Notes under the pieces: generated by a model | What the model saw: the letters and a program-made list of their open reading frames with translations, nothing else | What the model was told of the DNA's origin: nothing | Databases searched by the model: none | Position numbers and translations under genes: made by a program | Assembly (NCBI GenBank): GCA_028284485.1 | Contig: JANQRQ010000226.1 | Span: 1-64,000, forward strand | DNA from: Planctomycetaceae bacterium | Lineage (GTDB): Bacteria; Planctomycetota; Planctomycetia; Planctomycetales; Planctomycetaceae | Direction of reading: 5' to 3' | Length of the DNA: 64,000 bases | Shown: positions 27,987 to 37,461 of the stretch, piece after piece | Layout of the letters: each line of letters opens with the position of its first letter | Position numbering within the stretch: position 1 is the first letter of the stretch

Positions 27987-28254
27987 CCAACAAAGCATTT
28001 CTGACAGCTGGGCCGAGCGTGGATTCAGTTGCGACTCGTGGACAGACCCACCCGGTCAACGCTGGGAGGCTTTCACACATGCGACCGATGAAGTTGTCGT
28101 GGTGATGGAGGGAACGATGGAGTTCGAAGTCGATGGCGAGATTCTCCATCCCGCCATTGGCGAAGAGATACTGATTCCGGCGAAGACTTTGCATTCCGCA
28201 CGCAATATCGGATCAACCACCGCGCGCTGGCTGTACGGTTACAAGCACGGTTAA
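27979..28254 (+). CDS. Small cupin-domain protein
   Basis: Single-domain cupin of 91 residues. The two cupin motifs are recognisable in EAFTHATDEVVVVMEGTMEFEV and in IGEEILIPAKTLHSARNIG, which supply His and Glu positions for one metal ion, although the first motif has only one clear His. Small stand-alone cupins act as sugar isomerases, dioxygenases or sensors, so the function is open. Its stop codon TAA is directly followed by repeat copy C. Confidence 0.8.
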   Translation: MVDQQSISDSWAERGFSCDSWTDPPGQRWEAFTHATDEVVVVMEGTMEFEVDGEILHPAIGEEILIPAKTLHSARNIGSTTARWLYGYKHG

Positions 28255-28356
28255 AGCGTATAACGCTGCCTTGTGGCCGCGAGAATTGCGCTTTGTTCAA
28301 TGATCGCCGGTTCCCACGAGCCAGAAACGCCCACAAACAAGAGAAATCCACTCTAG
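28255..28356 (-). repeat. Dispersed repeat, copy C (reverse orientation)
   Basis: Read on the minus strand it begins CTAGAGTGGATTTCTCTTG and ends in the hairpin agcgt-tat-acgct, directly against the stop codon of the cupin gene. Length and hairpin order match copies A and D. Confidence 0.85.
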
Positions 28357-28416
28357 TAATTGCAGGACACGCCACTTGCGAATGATTTGGTTTGCGTGGT
28401 TCGTCTCATCTCAGTG

Positions 28417-28460
28417 CAAAAAGAAAAGGGCCGGCAGCGCTATTCGCGTGCCGACCCAAG
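28417..28460 (-). terminator. Rho-independent terminator of the 28530-29855 gene
   Basis: On the minus strand GGGTCGGCACGCG pairs with CGCTGCCGGCCC around a short loop and is followed by TTTTCTTTTTG. It lies about 70 bp after the stop codon of the Gfo/Idh/MocA gene. Confidence 0.85.
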
Positions 28461-28529
28461 TCGTTTCTTGTTGATCTCGATGAAACGGTCAAACCATTTG
28501 GCGAGTCCGTCAATCGATTCTGTTCACGA

Positions 28530-29855
28530 TTAAACGGCCTTAAAAATGCCAGGTGTCGGAATCGCATAAGCGCCGTTGGCATCCGGCAGGCTTGGCGGAT
28601 TGGCATCCCAGGCGAACTTTTCGGGCATAATGCTGATGTCCGAATTCAGGGCCTCTTCAAACGTGACCTCCTTACCGGAGTAAGTAACCAATCGGCCGAG
28701 AATGGCGGTCATCGTACTCAAAGCGCCGTTTTCGCCTTCGTTGTACGAATGGCCGGCACGAATCGCCGCGAACAAATCATCGTGTTCCTGCTGGTAAGGA
28801 TCGATTTTCTTTTCGCGGTATCGCCATTTGTCGTCGCCGGAAGTAATGCTGGCGCCACTGATATTGGCAACACCCTTGGAACCGTGCGCGTATTCAGAAA
28901 CGCTGTTCCAAACGTTGCGAATATGGCGGCACTCGCTGAACATCGGCGTGCCGTCTTCGTACTCATACTGCACGGCGAAATGGTCAAAAATTTCGCCGTA
29001 CTTGGGATCCGTTCGAACTTGACGTCCACCCATTCCGCGGGCCTTCACCGGGTAACCATCCATCACCCAGTTACAAACGTCGAGGTTATGAATGTGTTGC
29101 TCGACAATGTGGTCACCACACAGCCATGTGTAGTAGTACCAGTTGCGCATCTGGTACTCCATTTCGGAGCTGACTTCGTCGCGTGACTTACGAGGATCCC
29201 AAACACCGCCACCATTCCAATAGCAACGAAGTGCAATGACGTCGCCGATGGCACCATCTTTGATTCGCTTCATCGTTTCGAGATAGGTGTTCTGGTGGTG
29301 ACGTTGGAGTCCAACGCCGACGGCCAAATTCTGCTCTTTTGCGGCACGAACCGAATTCAGCACTTGCCGAACGCCGGGGGCGTCGACGGCAACCGGCTTC
29401 TCCATAAACACATGCTTGCCGGCATTGATGGCCGCTTCAAAATGAATTGGGCGAAATCCCGGAGGTGTCGACAGAATGACCAGATCGACATCGCTGGCCA
29501 GGACCTTTTGGTAAGCATCGAAGCCAGTGAATTTGTGATCATCATCGACCTTTACGCGATCGCTCTTGTCGCCAAGGCTCTTGCTAATTGCTTGCAGGCC
29601 TTCATCGAGACGATCACCGAAAGCATCTGCGACTGCGACCAACTCCACCGGACCTTCGGTCGACAGGGCTTGCCGGGCAGCGCCTCGGCCACGGCCACCG
29701 GCACCAATCAAACCGACTCGAATCGTGTCGTTGCTACCCGCGAAAGCACCGGAAGCAACATTCAGGCTTCCCAGCACACCGGCACCCAGAGCCGCCGCAG
29801 TTGAACCTTTCAGAAAATCCCGACGTGACGCTGAGTGGCTGATGTTTTCTTTCAT
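28530..29855 (-). CDS. Tat-exported Gfo/Idh/MocA family oxidoreductase
   Basis: 441 residues with a Tat signal (SASRRDFLKGSTAAALGAGV). The Rossmann motif is VGLIGAGGRGRGAARQAL, typical of the planctomycete exported subgroup, and the catalytic EKP is kept in VFMEKPVAV. Further typical blocks are VGVGLQRHHQNTYLE, RCYWNGGGVWDPRKSRDEVS and NWYYYTWLCGDHIVEQHIHN, the last containing candidate substrate-binding His residues. Related enzymes act on sugars or cyclitols, but no substrate is deducible. It is monocistronic, with its own terminator. Confidence 0.92.
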   Translation of the reverse strand: MKENISHSASRRDFLKGSTAAALGAGVLGSLNVASGAFAGSNDTIRVGLIGAGGRGRGAARQALSTEGPVELVAVADAFGDRLDEGLQAISKSLGDKSDRVKVDDDHKFTGFDAYQKVLASDVDLVILSTPPGFRPIHFEAAINAGKHVFMEKPVAVDAPGVRQVLNSVRAAKEQNLAVGVGLQRHHQNTYLETMKRIKDGAIGDVIALRCYWNGGGVWDPRKSRDEVSSEMEYQMRNWYYYTWLCGDHIVEQHIHNLDVCNWVMDGYPVKARGMGGRQVRTDPKYGEIFDHFAVQYEYEDGTPMFSECRHIRNVWNSVSEYAHGSKGVANISGASITSGDDKWRYREKKIDPYQQEHDDLFAAIRAGHSYNEGENGALSTMTAILGRLVTYSGKEVTFEEALNSDISIMPEKFAWDANPPSLPDANGAYAIPTPGIFKAV

Positions 29856-30064
29856 GGAAAGCTCTCCGTTCGAATGGACGTGACAGTATGTTGACTTCGA
29901 TTGAAAAAAGGCATTTGGCTCGGCCCGATCAGGTCGGACACGAACATTTCAGGTGACTAATCGACCAGTGTAGATAGTTTGGGCGCATCGACGCCGAAAA
30001 CTCAATCCCCGGAATACAAAAAGTGGACAAAACCAGTGAACAAATCCACCATCAGAGGACCAAA

Positions 30065-31120
30065 TCAGTCGTCGTTTGTGACATCTTCGGCATCGAGTTT
30101 GAGTTTTTCACGAGTCGCCTTATCTGGAACGTTTAGGGGGCGAATCACCCGAAAGCCGACGTGGATCGCGTCTGTGTGATACCAAATACTTTTGGGAATT
30201 TGCGGATCCTGTAACTTCCATTCGTCGCTCGATTCAAATCGGGCTGAGCTGCGCAGTCCGTCGGGGTCGTCGTCCCAAGAACCGCCGCGCACAATTCTCG
30301 GATATAACGTGGTCGGGACGGCCACGGGACTTTCAACGGTTTGGCCCTTCGGGTACTTGCTGTATTGTTCGGGAATGTATTGGTCGAGGACCCATTCCGA
30401 AACGTTGCCATGCATGTCGTACAACCCCCAGGGATTCGGCTTCTTTTGGCCGACCTTTTGATACTGATCGTCGGCATTGTCGTAGTGCCAGCCGAAATCA
30501 TCGAGGTCGCCCGGATCATCACCGAATGAGTAAGCGGTAGTCGTCCCAGCCCGGCAGGCGTATTCCCACTCGGCTTCGGTCGGCAGACGATAGTAATGGC
30601 CCGTTTTCGCGGAAAGCCAGCGGCAATACATCTTCGCGGCTAATTGCGTCATGCAGATCGCCGGATAGTCATCGTGGCCCATCCCGAATGTCATGTCAGT
30701 GTATGGTTTGGTCGGACGGGTAACAGCATCGGCCACCACATCGAGTTCGGTCGGTTCGAGTTGGGCAATTTCCCGGCGTTGAATATCGAGATTGAAACTC
30801 CAAATATCGTATTCGTCCCAAGTCACCTCATGCTTGCCCATCCAAAATGGCTCGATGCGGACTTTCACTTGAGGACCTTCATCGTCGTTGCGGTCCTCTT
30901 CGTCTTCCGGGCTACCCATCATGAATTCACCACCAGGGATGGGCACCATATCAAATGTCACGTCGGTACCGCCGATCTCCTCGGTGTACGGCTTCATCTC
31001 TGCGGCAGACTTCGCTTCGGCGTCATCACCCCGAACGGAACCTGCAAGCATTACCAAAGCAAGCGGCACGAGCAAAGCGGGCACTTGCCAAACGACAACA
31101 CGCGTTTTTACCTTAGACAT
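30065..31120 (-). CDS. Exported SUMF1/FGE-like domain protein, catalytic cysteines absent
   Basis: 351 residues from ATG 31120, which starts a signal peptide ([28 protein letters not shown]). The SUMF1 domain is complete in outline: [59 protein letters not shown] and the final [20 protein letters not shown] with GFRVIRPL. True formylglycine-generating enzymes have two Cys in the segment after RGGS; here that segment has none. It is probably not the activator of the sulfatases in this window. Exported SUMF1 proteins of this type are often accessory binding proteins. It is divergent from apbE (59-bp gap). Confidence 0.88.
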   Translation of the reverse strand: MSKVKTRVVVWQVPALLVPLALVMLAGSVRGDDAEAKSAAEMKPYTEEIGGTDVTFDMVPIPGGEFMMGSPEDEEDRNDDEGPQVKVRIEPFWMGKHEVTWDEYDIWSFNLDIQRREIAQLEPTELDVVADAVTRPTKPYTDMTFGMGHDDYPAICMTQLAAKMYCRWLSAKTGHYYRLPTEAEWEYACRAGTTTAYSFGDDPGDLDDFGWHYDNADDQYQKVGQKKPNPWGLYDMHGNVSEWVLDQYIPEQYSKYPKGQTVESPVAVPTTLYPRIVRGGSWDDDPDGLRSSARFESSDEWKLQDPQIPKSIWYHTDAIHVGFRVIRPLNVPDKATREKLKLDAEDVTNDD

Positions 31121-31179
31121 CAAGTGGGTACTCCGAAGTGGTGAATCGTTATTCGATTCAAAAGCGATGAGGATTCGAA

Positions 31180-32232
31180 ATGCCGTACGTTGCTTCTTGG
31201 TCGGGGCGAGCAGCCATGCTTGTTGTCTTCCTCTCGGTGCCGAGTATGGTGACAGCAGAGGAGACGTCGCTACGTCTGTTTCAGTACGCACAACGGCATA
31301 TGGGCGTTGACTTTCGGATTTCATTATACGCAGGCAATGAGGCGCTCGCAAATCAGGCTTCCGAGGCAGCGTTCCAACGGATCAAAGTTCTTGATTCGAT
31401 TATGAGTGACTACGATTCGACTAGCGAATTGATGCGTCTTTCGAAGAGTTCGGGTTCCCGGCAAGCTTTGCGGATTAGTCCGGAATTGCAGTATGTGCTT
31501 TGCCGATCAATCGACCTTTCCCAACGTACAAACGGCGCATTTGACGTCACGGTCGGCCCTTACGTCCGACTTTGGCGTCGGGCCCGCAGGCAAAAACGCC
31601 TTCCCGACAGTGACCGACTCGCAGAGGCTGAAGAATCGGTCGGCTGGAGATTGTTGCATCTGCATTCCGGCAACTGCACGGTGTCGCTCGCAAAACCAAA
31701 TATGCGACTCGACCTGGGAGGCATCGCCAAAGGATACGCAGCCGACCAAGCGCTAGACGTGATTCGTCGAAACGGTATCAGCCGTGCTATGATTGACGCC
31801 AGTGGCGATATCGTGATGGGAGCTCCGCCACCGGGACGTCCGGGGTGGCAAATCGGCATCGCTCCACTGGAGAGCCCCGACAGCAGTCCAAGCCGCATGT
31901 TGAGCCTGCATAACTGCGCCGTCGCAACCTCGGGTGACGCCTTTCAGTATGTTGAAATCGACGGCGTGCGCTACTCCCATTTGGTGGATCCCGCGACCGG
32001 CATCGGATTGACCGGTCGTAGCAGTGTCACCGTCGTCGCAACCGATGGAATTACAGCCGACAGCCTGGCGTCGGCCGTAAGCGTATTAGGCCCCGAGCGT
32101 GGATTAGAGTTCATCGAGCGCCATTGTGATGCCGAAACACTGATCGTTGTTGCCGACAAGAATCGTAAGACACCGGTCGAATCCAGCGGGCTGTCGCGAC
32201 TTTACAGTCCACAACTGAAAACTGAGCATTGA
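31180..32232 (+). CDS. apbE: FAD:protein FMN transferase
   Basis: ApbE family flavin transferase, 350 residues, exported by an N-terminal hydrophobic signal ([16 protein letters not shown] after a short charged start). It attaches FMN from FAD to Thr or Ser of target proteins such as Nqr/Rnf subunits. The family blocks are present: [20 protein letters not shown], the [19 protein letters not shown] region, [45 protein letters not shown] and [15 protein letters not shown] with the magnesium-binding residues. No flavoprotein target is encoded near it. Confidence 0.9.
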   Translation: MPYVASWSGRAAMLVVFLSVPSMVTAEETSLRLFQYAQRHMGVDFRISLYAGNEALANQASEAAFQRIKVLDSIMSDYDSTSELMRLSKSSGSRQALRISPELQYVLCRSIDLSQRTNGAFDVTVGPYVRLWRRARRQKRLPDSDRLAEAEESVGWRLLHLHSGNCTVSLAKPNMRLDLGGIAKGYAADQALDVIRRNGISRAMIDASGDIVMGAPPPGRPGWQIGIAPLESPDSSPSRMLSLHNCAVATSGDAFQYVEIDGVRYSHLVDPATGIGLTGRSSVTVVATDGITADSLASAVSVLGPERGLEFIERHCDAETLIVVADKNRKTPVESSGLSRLYSPQLKTEH

Positions 32233-32247
32233 AAACCGAAAACTCGA

Positions 32248-34017
32248 TTATTCAAACGGCCATGCGATCGGTGCAATGACCATCGTAACGGCCCAGACGA
32301 TCAAGCTCAGCGGACCGCCGATTCGCAAATAGTCGCTGTAACGGTATCCGCCCGGACCGTAGACCATAAGATTCGTTTGGTAACCGATCGGCGTCGCAAA
32401 GCTGGCAGCAGCCGCAATCATCACGCTGATGGCAAACGGCATGATGTTGGCATCCAAGTTCTGCGCGGTCGCTACAGCAACAGGAAAGATCAAAACTGCC
32501 GCCGCCTTGGCTGTAATGAGGTTGGTGAACACCATCGTCACAGCATAGATTGCCGCCATGGCAATCAGTGGCTCCTTGCCGGCCAGCCCAACCAATGAAT
32601 TGGCGACCAAGACGGCCGCCCCGCTCTTCTCCATGCCTTGGCCAATGCCCATGCCTGCGCCCATGACGAGCAAAACACCCCAGTCGATCGAACGTTTTGC
32701 TTCAGAACCACGGCAGCAACCGGTGGCAATCATTAATCCGGCTGCCACCATGGCTGCCTTTAACATCGAAAGCAGTCCCAAAAACACGCAGAATACCATC
32801 AACGCCAGAATCAACCGCGCCACCCATGCCAGCTCGTGCCGACGCGGTGCCGAGTCTTCCACCGCACTCACAAGGAAGAAGTCGCGGGAATTCCGCTGCA
32901 GTTCGCGAAACGAACGATGGGCTTCCAGCAGCAGTGTGTCGCCGGGCTGCAGAACAATGTCACCAATCTTTTTGTTCACACGCTGTCCGTCACGTGCAAC
33001 CGCCACAACGGCTGCGCCGTAGCGTCCGCGAAATTTGGCGTCGCGAATGGTCATACCGGCAAACGGACAACTATTGGAAACGACCGCTTCAATCAAAATC
33101 CGTTCCGACCGCGGTCCATCAAGTTGAAAATGCAGATCCGTCGCCGGAATCAGCCCAGGAATATTCCGAAGTTCGACGACCGATTCCACGATGCCGACAA
33201 AAATCAGACGGTCATTGGCCTGCAAACGCTCCTCCGACGAGACCGCCGCAAGAATGTGTCCCTGCCGATCGATCTCCATCAGATACATACCCGCAAGATG
33301 CCGCAGCCCCGCCTCTTCGATCGTCTTGTCAACCAGCGGGCTACCAGACTCGACCAACATTTCCACAGTGAATTCGCGCGGGTCGTCGAGTGGCGTAATC
33401 GCCGGCTTTCGATCAATCAGCAGCCACCGGGAACTCACGACGATGTAGATCAGGCCCAGAACCGTTGCCGGCAAGCCAACCTGCCCGATTTCGAACATCG
33501 ACAAACTGCGGCCGCTCGCTTTGACCAGCAGATCGTTCACAACCAGCGTTGTACTTGTACCGATCAGCGTGCACAGACCGCCCAAAACGGCAGAAAAACT
33601 CAACGGTATCAACAACTTCGATACGGAAAGTTGGTACTTTTTGCACCAGTCAGAAATGACCGGCATCATCATGGCCACCACCGGCGTATTGTTGAGGAAT
33701 GCGCTCGCGAAAGCCGTCGGAAACATCACGCGCGATTGCGCTCTCGAAACCGACTTCGGTTTGCCGAGCAGCATTTGACCTATGAATTCCACCGCCCCAG
33801 TCAGGCGCACCCCTTCGGCAACGACAAACAAAACGGCAACCGTAATGAGACCGGCGTTCGCGAATCCGTGGAAGGCGTCGTCGGGCTCAATCACTCCGGC
33901 TAATAGCAATACCGTCAGGCCGGCCAGCAACACCAAGTCGGCCCCCGCGCGCAAGAACGACAGCGCCAGCACGACGCCTGTTAGCACGCTCAATGTAACT
34001 GCGATTTGCCAATCCAT
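32248..34017 (-). CDS. SLC13 family permease with two TrkA-C (RCK-C) domains
   Basis: Sodium-coupled or proton-coupled anion permease of the DASS/SLC13 group, 589 residues from ATG 34017 (MDWQIAVTLSVLTGVVL). The N-terminal half has the TAFASAFLNNTPVVAMMMPV motif (S-N-T-A-like re-entrant loop), and the C-terminal half repeats it around VFTNLITAKAAAVLIFPVAV. Two TrkA-C domains lie between the membrane halves (FTVEMLVESGSPLVDKTIEEAG and ILIEAVVSNSCPFAGMTIRD). Likely substrates are sulfate, dicarboxylates or similar anions; sulfate would fit the HAL2/CysQ-type phosphatase gene just upstream on the same strand, 10 bp away (inference). Confidence 0.88.
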   Translation of the reverse strand: MDWQIAVTLSVLTGVVLALSFLRAGADLVLLAGLTVLLLAGVIEPDDAFHGFANAGLITVAVLFVVAEGVRLTGAVEFIGQMLLGKPKSVSRAQSRVMFPTAFASAFLNNTPVVAMMMPVISDWCKKYQLSVSKLLIPLSFSAVLGGLCTLIGTSTTLVVNDLLVKASGRSLSMFEIGQVGLPATVLGLIYIVVSSRWLLIDRKPAITPLDDPREFTVEMLVESGSPLVDKTIEEAGLRHLAGMYLMEIDRQGHILAAVSSEERLQANDRLIFVGIVESVVELRNIPGLIPATDLHFQLDGPRSERILIEAVVSNSCPFAGMTIRDAKFRGRYGAAVVAVARDGQRVNKKIGDIVLQPGDTLLLEAHRSFRELQRNSRDFFLVSAVEDSAPRRHELAWVARLILALMVFCVFLGLLSMLKAAMVAAGLMIATGCCRGSEAKRSIDWGVLLVMGAGMGIGQGMEKSGAAVLVANSLVGLAGKEPLIAMAAIYAVTMVFTNLITAKAAAVLIFPVAVATAQNLDANIMPFAISVMIAAAASFATPIGYQTNLMVYGPGGYRYSDYLRIGGPLSLIVWAVTMVIAPIAWPFE

Positions 34018-34027
34018 GACAACGCGT

Positions 34028-35017
34028 TTATTCCGATTCCAATTTCCGCAGAGCCTGCAAGACGTCGTCGTGTAACGGTCCATTCGTTACAACGACGCCC
34101 TTATTCGCTGACAGTTCGTGACCGTGAGTAAATTCCAAAGGCTTGCCGTAAACATCCGTCACAGTGCCGCCCGCCTCTTCCACGACAAGAACTCCGCCGG
34201 CGTGATCCCAAATCTTCTCCGTGTAATCCGGACGGGTCGGCAACCGGAGATAAATGTCCGCCTCGCCTCGTGCGACGACGGCATACTTGGCTTGGCTGTC
34301 GAGTCGAACGGGAGGCTGGGTAATCCCCAGGCTTTCTGCGATCCGGGCCGAAGCGCTATGGGAACTGTGCCCCGATTCGACCGATTCACAGAATCTTGCC
34401 TCGGATGGATTTTCTGTGCGACTCGATTCGACGGGCGAGTCGCCTCTTCCATTTTCCAACACAGTGACATGGCACCCCGCGCCCCGAATCGCTGTAAACA
34501 CCACGCCGGTCATCGAATCGTCGGAGGCATACAGCGGCAAGTTGGGACAGGCCAGCGCCGCGACTTTGATTTCTCCCTGGACGATCAGCGCCAGCGAAAC
34601 GGCATACTGTCCGCCGCGGAGAAATCCTTTCGTACCGTCGATCGGATCAAGCGTCCAAAAACGGTCGCTGTATTCGTGGGCGCCGCCCCGATCAATCCAT
34701 CGGCAAACCTGCTCAGGACTACCATCGATTCCCTGTGCAGCCAACTCACTGCAGACCGCATCGAGGAAAACGCGGTTGTCATCCTGCTGTAACTCGTGCG
34801 AATCTTCCTCGCCGATCACTGGGTCGTCGGGGAACTCCTGTTCCAGAATTCGACAGACGACCGCTTGGCTGCCAAAGTCTGCGACCGTTACCGGGCTGCG
34901 GTCTTTCTTTTCCAAGACCTCTTCCGTAATCGTGCCTTGGATACGCCGGCATAAAAGCGCAGCGGCCTGCACGGCCTTCTCTGCAACTTCTCGCTCCTGT
35001 CCGAAGCCTTCACTCAT
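34028..35017 (-). CDS. 3'(2'),5'-bisphosphate nucleotidase (HAL2/CysQ type)
   Basis: 329 residues from ATG 35017 (MSEGFGQEREVAEKAV). It removes the 3'-phosphate from 3'-phosphoadenosine 5'-phosphate, a by-product of sulfate assimilation, or acts on inositol phosphates. The lithium-sensitive metal site is complete: DPVIGEED, FWTLDPIDGTKGFLRGGQYA and IWDHAGGVLVVEEAGG. The KGFLRGGQYA continuation favours HAL2/bisphosphate nucleotidase over inositol monophosphatase. Its stop lies 10 bp before the SLC13 start, suggesting an operon in which anion uptake and PAP turnover are linked. Confidence 0.87.
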   Translation of the reverse strand: MSEGFGQEREVAEKAVQAAALLCRRIQGTITEEVLEKKDRSPVTVADFGSQAVVCRILEQEFPDDPVIGEEDSHELQQDDNRVFLDAVCSELAAQGIDGSPEQVCRWIDRGGAHEYSDRFWTLDPIDGTKGFLRGGQYAVSLALIVQGEIKVAALACPNLPLYASDDSMTGVVFTAIRGAGCHVTVLENGRGDSPVESSRTENPSEARFCESVESGHSSHSASARIAESLGITQPPVRLDSQAKYAVVARGEADIYLRLPTRPDYTEKIWDHAGGVLVVEEAGGTVTDVYGKPLEFTHGHELSANKGVVVTNGPLHDDVLQALRKLESE

Positions 35018-35158
35018 CGCGCTGAAATCTTCCTTAGTTTTCCAACAAACCCGACCGACATCGCCGGTGATGACAATTCGACGGTCTGGTGTATCGGATG
35101 CAGCAGCCCCGGTCAATTCGATCCCAGCATAATTGACAGCAGGTCGGCCTGAATTGGG

Positions 35159-36208
35159 TCACGACCGTGGCAAATCGATCGGCCGATTCGACTCTGCGCT
35201 ACGAGTGATGGCTTCAGTGAATTCCATGTATTTGACACCCGTCGCGAAGTTCGTGAACACAACCGGCTCTTCGCCGCGGATGGCTCCAATGAATTCTTCC
35301 TCGACGCGCCACCCGCCCTGATCCTCCGGTGCGATGTCAACCAGCCGCAGTTCGGGATCTTCGGCCTGCCCCGCGAATAACTGCTCTTCAGCGCCGAATT
35401 TAACCTTGATGGTCCCCTGCTCTCCGTAGAGGTGTATCTGTCGGCCCGGTCCAAACAAATCGATTCCACTAAAGTGGTAAAGTCCTCGTCCACCGCCCGC
35501 TAACCTTGTGACGGCCTGCAGGCTATCGGGGACGGAAACATCGGTCATGCGACCCGAATCGGCAAGCGGCCGTTCTGTCTCAAAAATCGTCGTTTGCGCA
35601 AAGACCCGGGTTGTCTGAGGCGCCCAACGCATGGCGGTCTCGTGGAGAATTCCCAACGACAAAATGTTTACACCACTAATGTAGCGGTCCTGCCGCCAAT
35701 GCAATGGCTGATTCGAATCCCAAAACGATCCGTCTGCACCTAGCACAACCAGTTCCCGAATCTCCCCCAGAAATCCTTCGTCGATCATGCGGCGAACCAT
35801 CTTGTGGCTTTGAAGCCCGAATGGACTGGGCACAATTTGCGCCACGAGATTGGGATGATCGTTGGCGGCATTGAGCATTTTGTGAGCTTCCGCCACATTC
35901 CGGGCCATGCGCGCCTCGGTCAGAACATGCTTGCCGGCATTGAGGGCCGCGCAAGTGATCTCGCAATGCATATTGGGCCAGGTCCCGATCATGACGGCAT
36001 CGATATCGGGATCGGCGACGAGTTCTTCCCAGTGTGCGTACGATTTCGGAATGTCGTGTGCGTCCGCGGCACGACGCGACGACTCCGCAGTGCGGTTGAC
36101 GACGCCTGCCAACTCAACTCCGACTATCGCGCGAAAACCGGGGATATGTCGTAAGCGCGTATTGGCCCCGGCACCAACGATACCAATCCGAACTGTTTCG
36201 CTCGACAT
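35159..36208 (-). CDS. Gfo/Idh/MocA family protein lacking the EKP motif
   Basis: 349 residues from ATG 36208 (MSSETVRIGIVGAGANTRLRHI), a cytosolic member without Tat signal. The Rossmann motif GIVGAGANTR is intact and the C-terminal domain follows (VQSHKMVRRMIDEGFLGEIREL-like region, then GVKYMEFTEAITRSAE). At the position of the catalytic E-K-P the sequence is VLTEARMARN, so the lysine that normally acts in hydride transfer is missing. It may be a nucleotide-binding protein with another activity or a different substrate chemistry. Its neighbours on the same strand are the bisphosphate nucleotidase and SLC13 genes, 141 bp away. Confidence 0.85.
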   Translation of the reverse strand: MSSETVRIGIVGAGANTRLRHIPGFRAIVGVELAGVVNRTAESSRRAADAHDIPKSYAHWEELVADPDIDAVMIGTWPNMHCEITCAALNAGKHVLTEARMARNVAEAHKMLNAANDHPNLVAQIVPSPFGLQSHKMVRRMIDEGFLGEIRELVVLGADGSFWDSNQPLHWRQDRYISGVNILSLGILHETAMRWAPQTTRVFAQTTIFETERPLADSGRMTDVSVPDSLQAVTRLAGGGRGLYHFSGIDLFGPGRQIHLYGEQGTIKVKFGAEEQLFAGQAEDPELRLVDIAPEDQGGWRVEEEFIGAIRGEEPVVFTNFATGVKYMEFTEAITRSAESNRPIDLPRS

Positions 36209-36641
36209 TTCTGCGAACCTCTTCAATTTGATGAATCTTGCGACCATCCAATTCCGCGACCGTCTGACCGAGTCATTCTATCGTCAACAATTGCGGACTA
36301 CCATACCCCAAAATCGAACCATCCATGGCGAGAGTCGTTCGCAACCGACGCGCCACTTGCAGTCAACGAGAAACATGACCGGTCTCGTCCACATCGAGAG
36401 TAAGCGAGCACCAACACGTACATTGACATTTTCTTCACTCGAAAAAGAAGTGGCCGCAATTCGTGGACAAAATCGTGTAGACTGATCTTGCTTCCATGAA
36501 TTAGGAGCAAACTTGTCAATTTGCGTCTTATCGTGGTCCGTAGTGTTTGGCATTTGGCTAAGAACTGACGAAACAGCAATTCCCGACAACGACAGGTCGT
36601 CATTGTTTTTCGAGTTTTCTCAGTAACTGGAATCCACAGTG
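36209..36641. other. Divergent intergenic region before the sigma-kinase operon
   Basis: The region should hold the promoters of a minus-strand Gfo/Idh/MocA gene and the plus-strand sigma factor gene. Short frames on the minus strand (about 100 codons) have no family likeness. TTGACA at about 36425 lacks a matching -10 box. Nothing else is visible. Confidence 0.45.
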
Positions 36642-37235
36642 ATGGAGCAATCGACGTCGCTCAGCCTGTTGGATCGCGTCTCTAGCGGCACGGACCAGGA
36701 ATCGTGGGACCGGCTCGTTTCGTTGTACAAGCCACTGCTTGAGCGCTGGCTTAGGTCGTATGACGTGCAAGCATGTGACGTCGACGACTTGATACAAGAG
36801 GTGCTCAGCGTTGTGCTAACCGAAGTTAGCTCCTTCAACCATAATCAGCGAGTTGGCGCCTTTCGCAATTGGCTGCGACGAATCCTGGTCAATCGATTGC
36901 GGAACTATTGGCGGTCACGGAAATATGTTCCGCAGGCCAAGGGAAGCGATAGCCTGCTCGACCAAATGCAACAGCTCGAAGACGACACTAGCGAACTGAG
37001 CCGAATCTGGAACGAAGAGCACGATCAGCATGTCATGGCTCGCCTGCTCGAGTCGGTAAGAATGCACTTTCAACCGCTAACATGGGAAGCCTTCCGTCAA
37101 CAGGTCTTCGAAGAGCGTTCGGCTGACGTTGTAGCCGCAGAGTTGAAAATGTCACTCAGTTCGGTGTACGTCGCTCGCAGCCGCGTGCTAAGTACACTGC
37201 GACAAGAAGCCGCCGGATTGGTCGACACGATTTGA
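36642..37235 (+). CDS. ECF-type RNA polymerase sigma factor
   Basis: Sigma-70 family protein of 197 residues with region 2 (LVSLYKPLLERWLRSYDV, DVDDLIQEVLSVVLTEVSSF, AFRNWLRRILVNRLRNYWRS) and region 4 (MHFQPLTWEAFRQQVFEERSADVVAAELKMSLSSVYVARSRV). The L-T-W-E-A-F-R sequence is typical of a planctomycete ECF group. GTG at 36639 and ATG at 36642 are adjacent; I use ATG. It lies 226 bp upstream of a kinase gene with an N-terminal zinc finger, a pairing frequent in planctomycetes, where the finger probably acts as the anti-sigma element. Confidence 0.9.
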   Translation: MEQSTSLSLLDRVSSGTDQESWDRLVSLYKPLLERWLRSYDVQACDVDDLIQEVLSVVLTEVSSFNHNQRVGAFRNWLRRILVNRLRNYWRSRKYVPQAKGSDSLLDQMQQLEDDTSELSRIWNEEHDQHVMARLLESVRMHFQPLTWEAFRQQVFEERSADVVAAELKMSLSSVYVARSRVLSTLRQEAAGLVDTI

Positions 37236-37461
37236 CATCGCCAAACCGAGAGCGGCGAATGAAGAAGTAGCGGCCGAGATTGGACCGCCGAAATAGGTGG
37301 CTGGACATTCGAGCCTCGCGCGATGGGGCCGATAAGTAGCTTCCCAGGAACAAGTTGCAGATTCTTCCGATATTTTGTGTAAGAATTTCGTCGGCTGTGC
37401 ACTTTCCTGATGAAGGTTTTTCCAGTGTTGTTCAAAGGCCTAGGGAGCGGAGAATCATCCC

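Noticed and set aside
28392-29186. Plus-strand open frame of 264 codons opposite a Gfo/Idh/MocA gene
   Set aside because: The minus-strand gene has a Tat signal, Rossmann motif and EKP; the plus-strand frame has no motif or ribosome site.
30065-31120. SUMF1 protein as the sulfatase-activating FGE
   Set aside because: The Cys residues needed for formylglycine formation are absent.
32836-33903. Plus-strand open frame of 355 codons opposite the SLC13 permease
   Set aside because: It is antisense to a clear permease gene, Arg/His/Gln-rich, and has no family resemblance; it arises from codon bias on the other strand.
36284-36603. Minus-strand frames of about 100 codons upstream of the sigma factor gene
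   Set aside because: They overlap each other in different phases and have neither a ribosome site nor protein-like composition.
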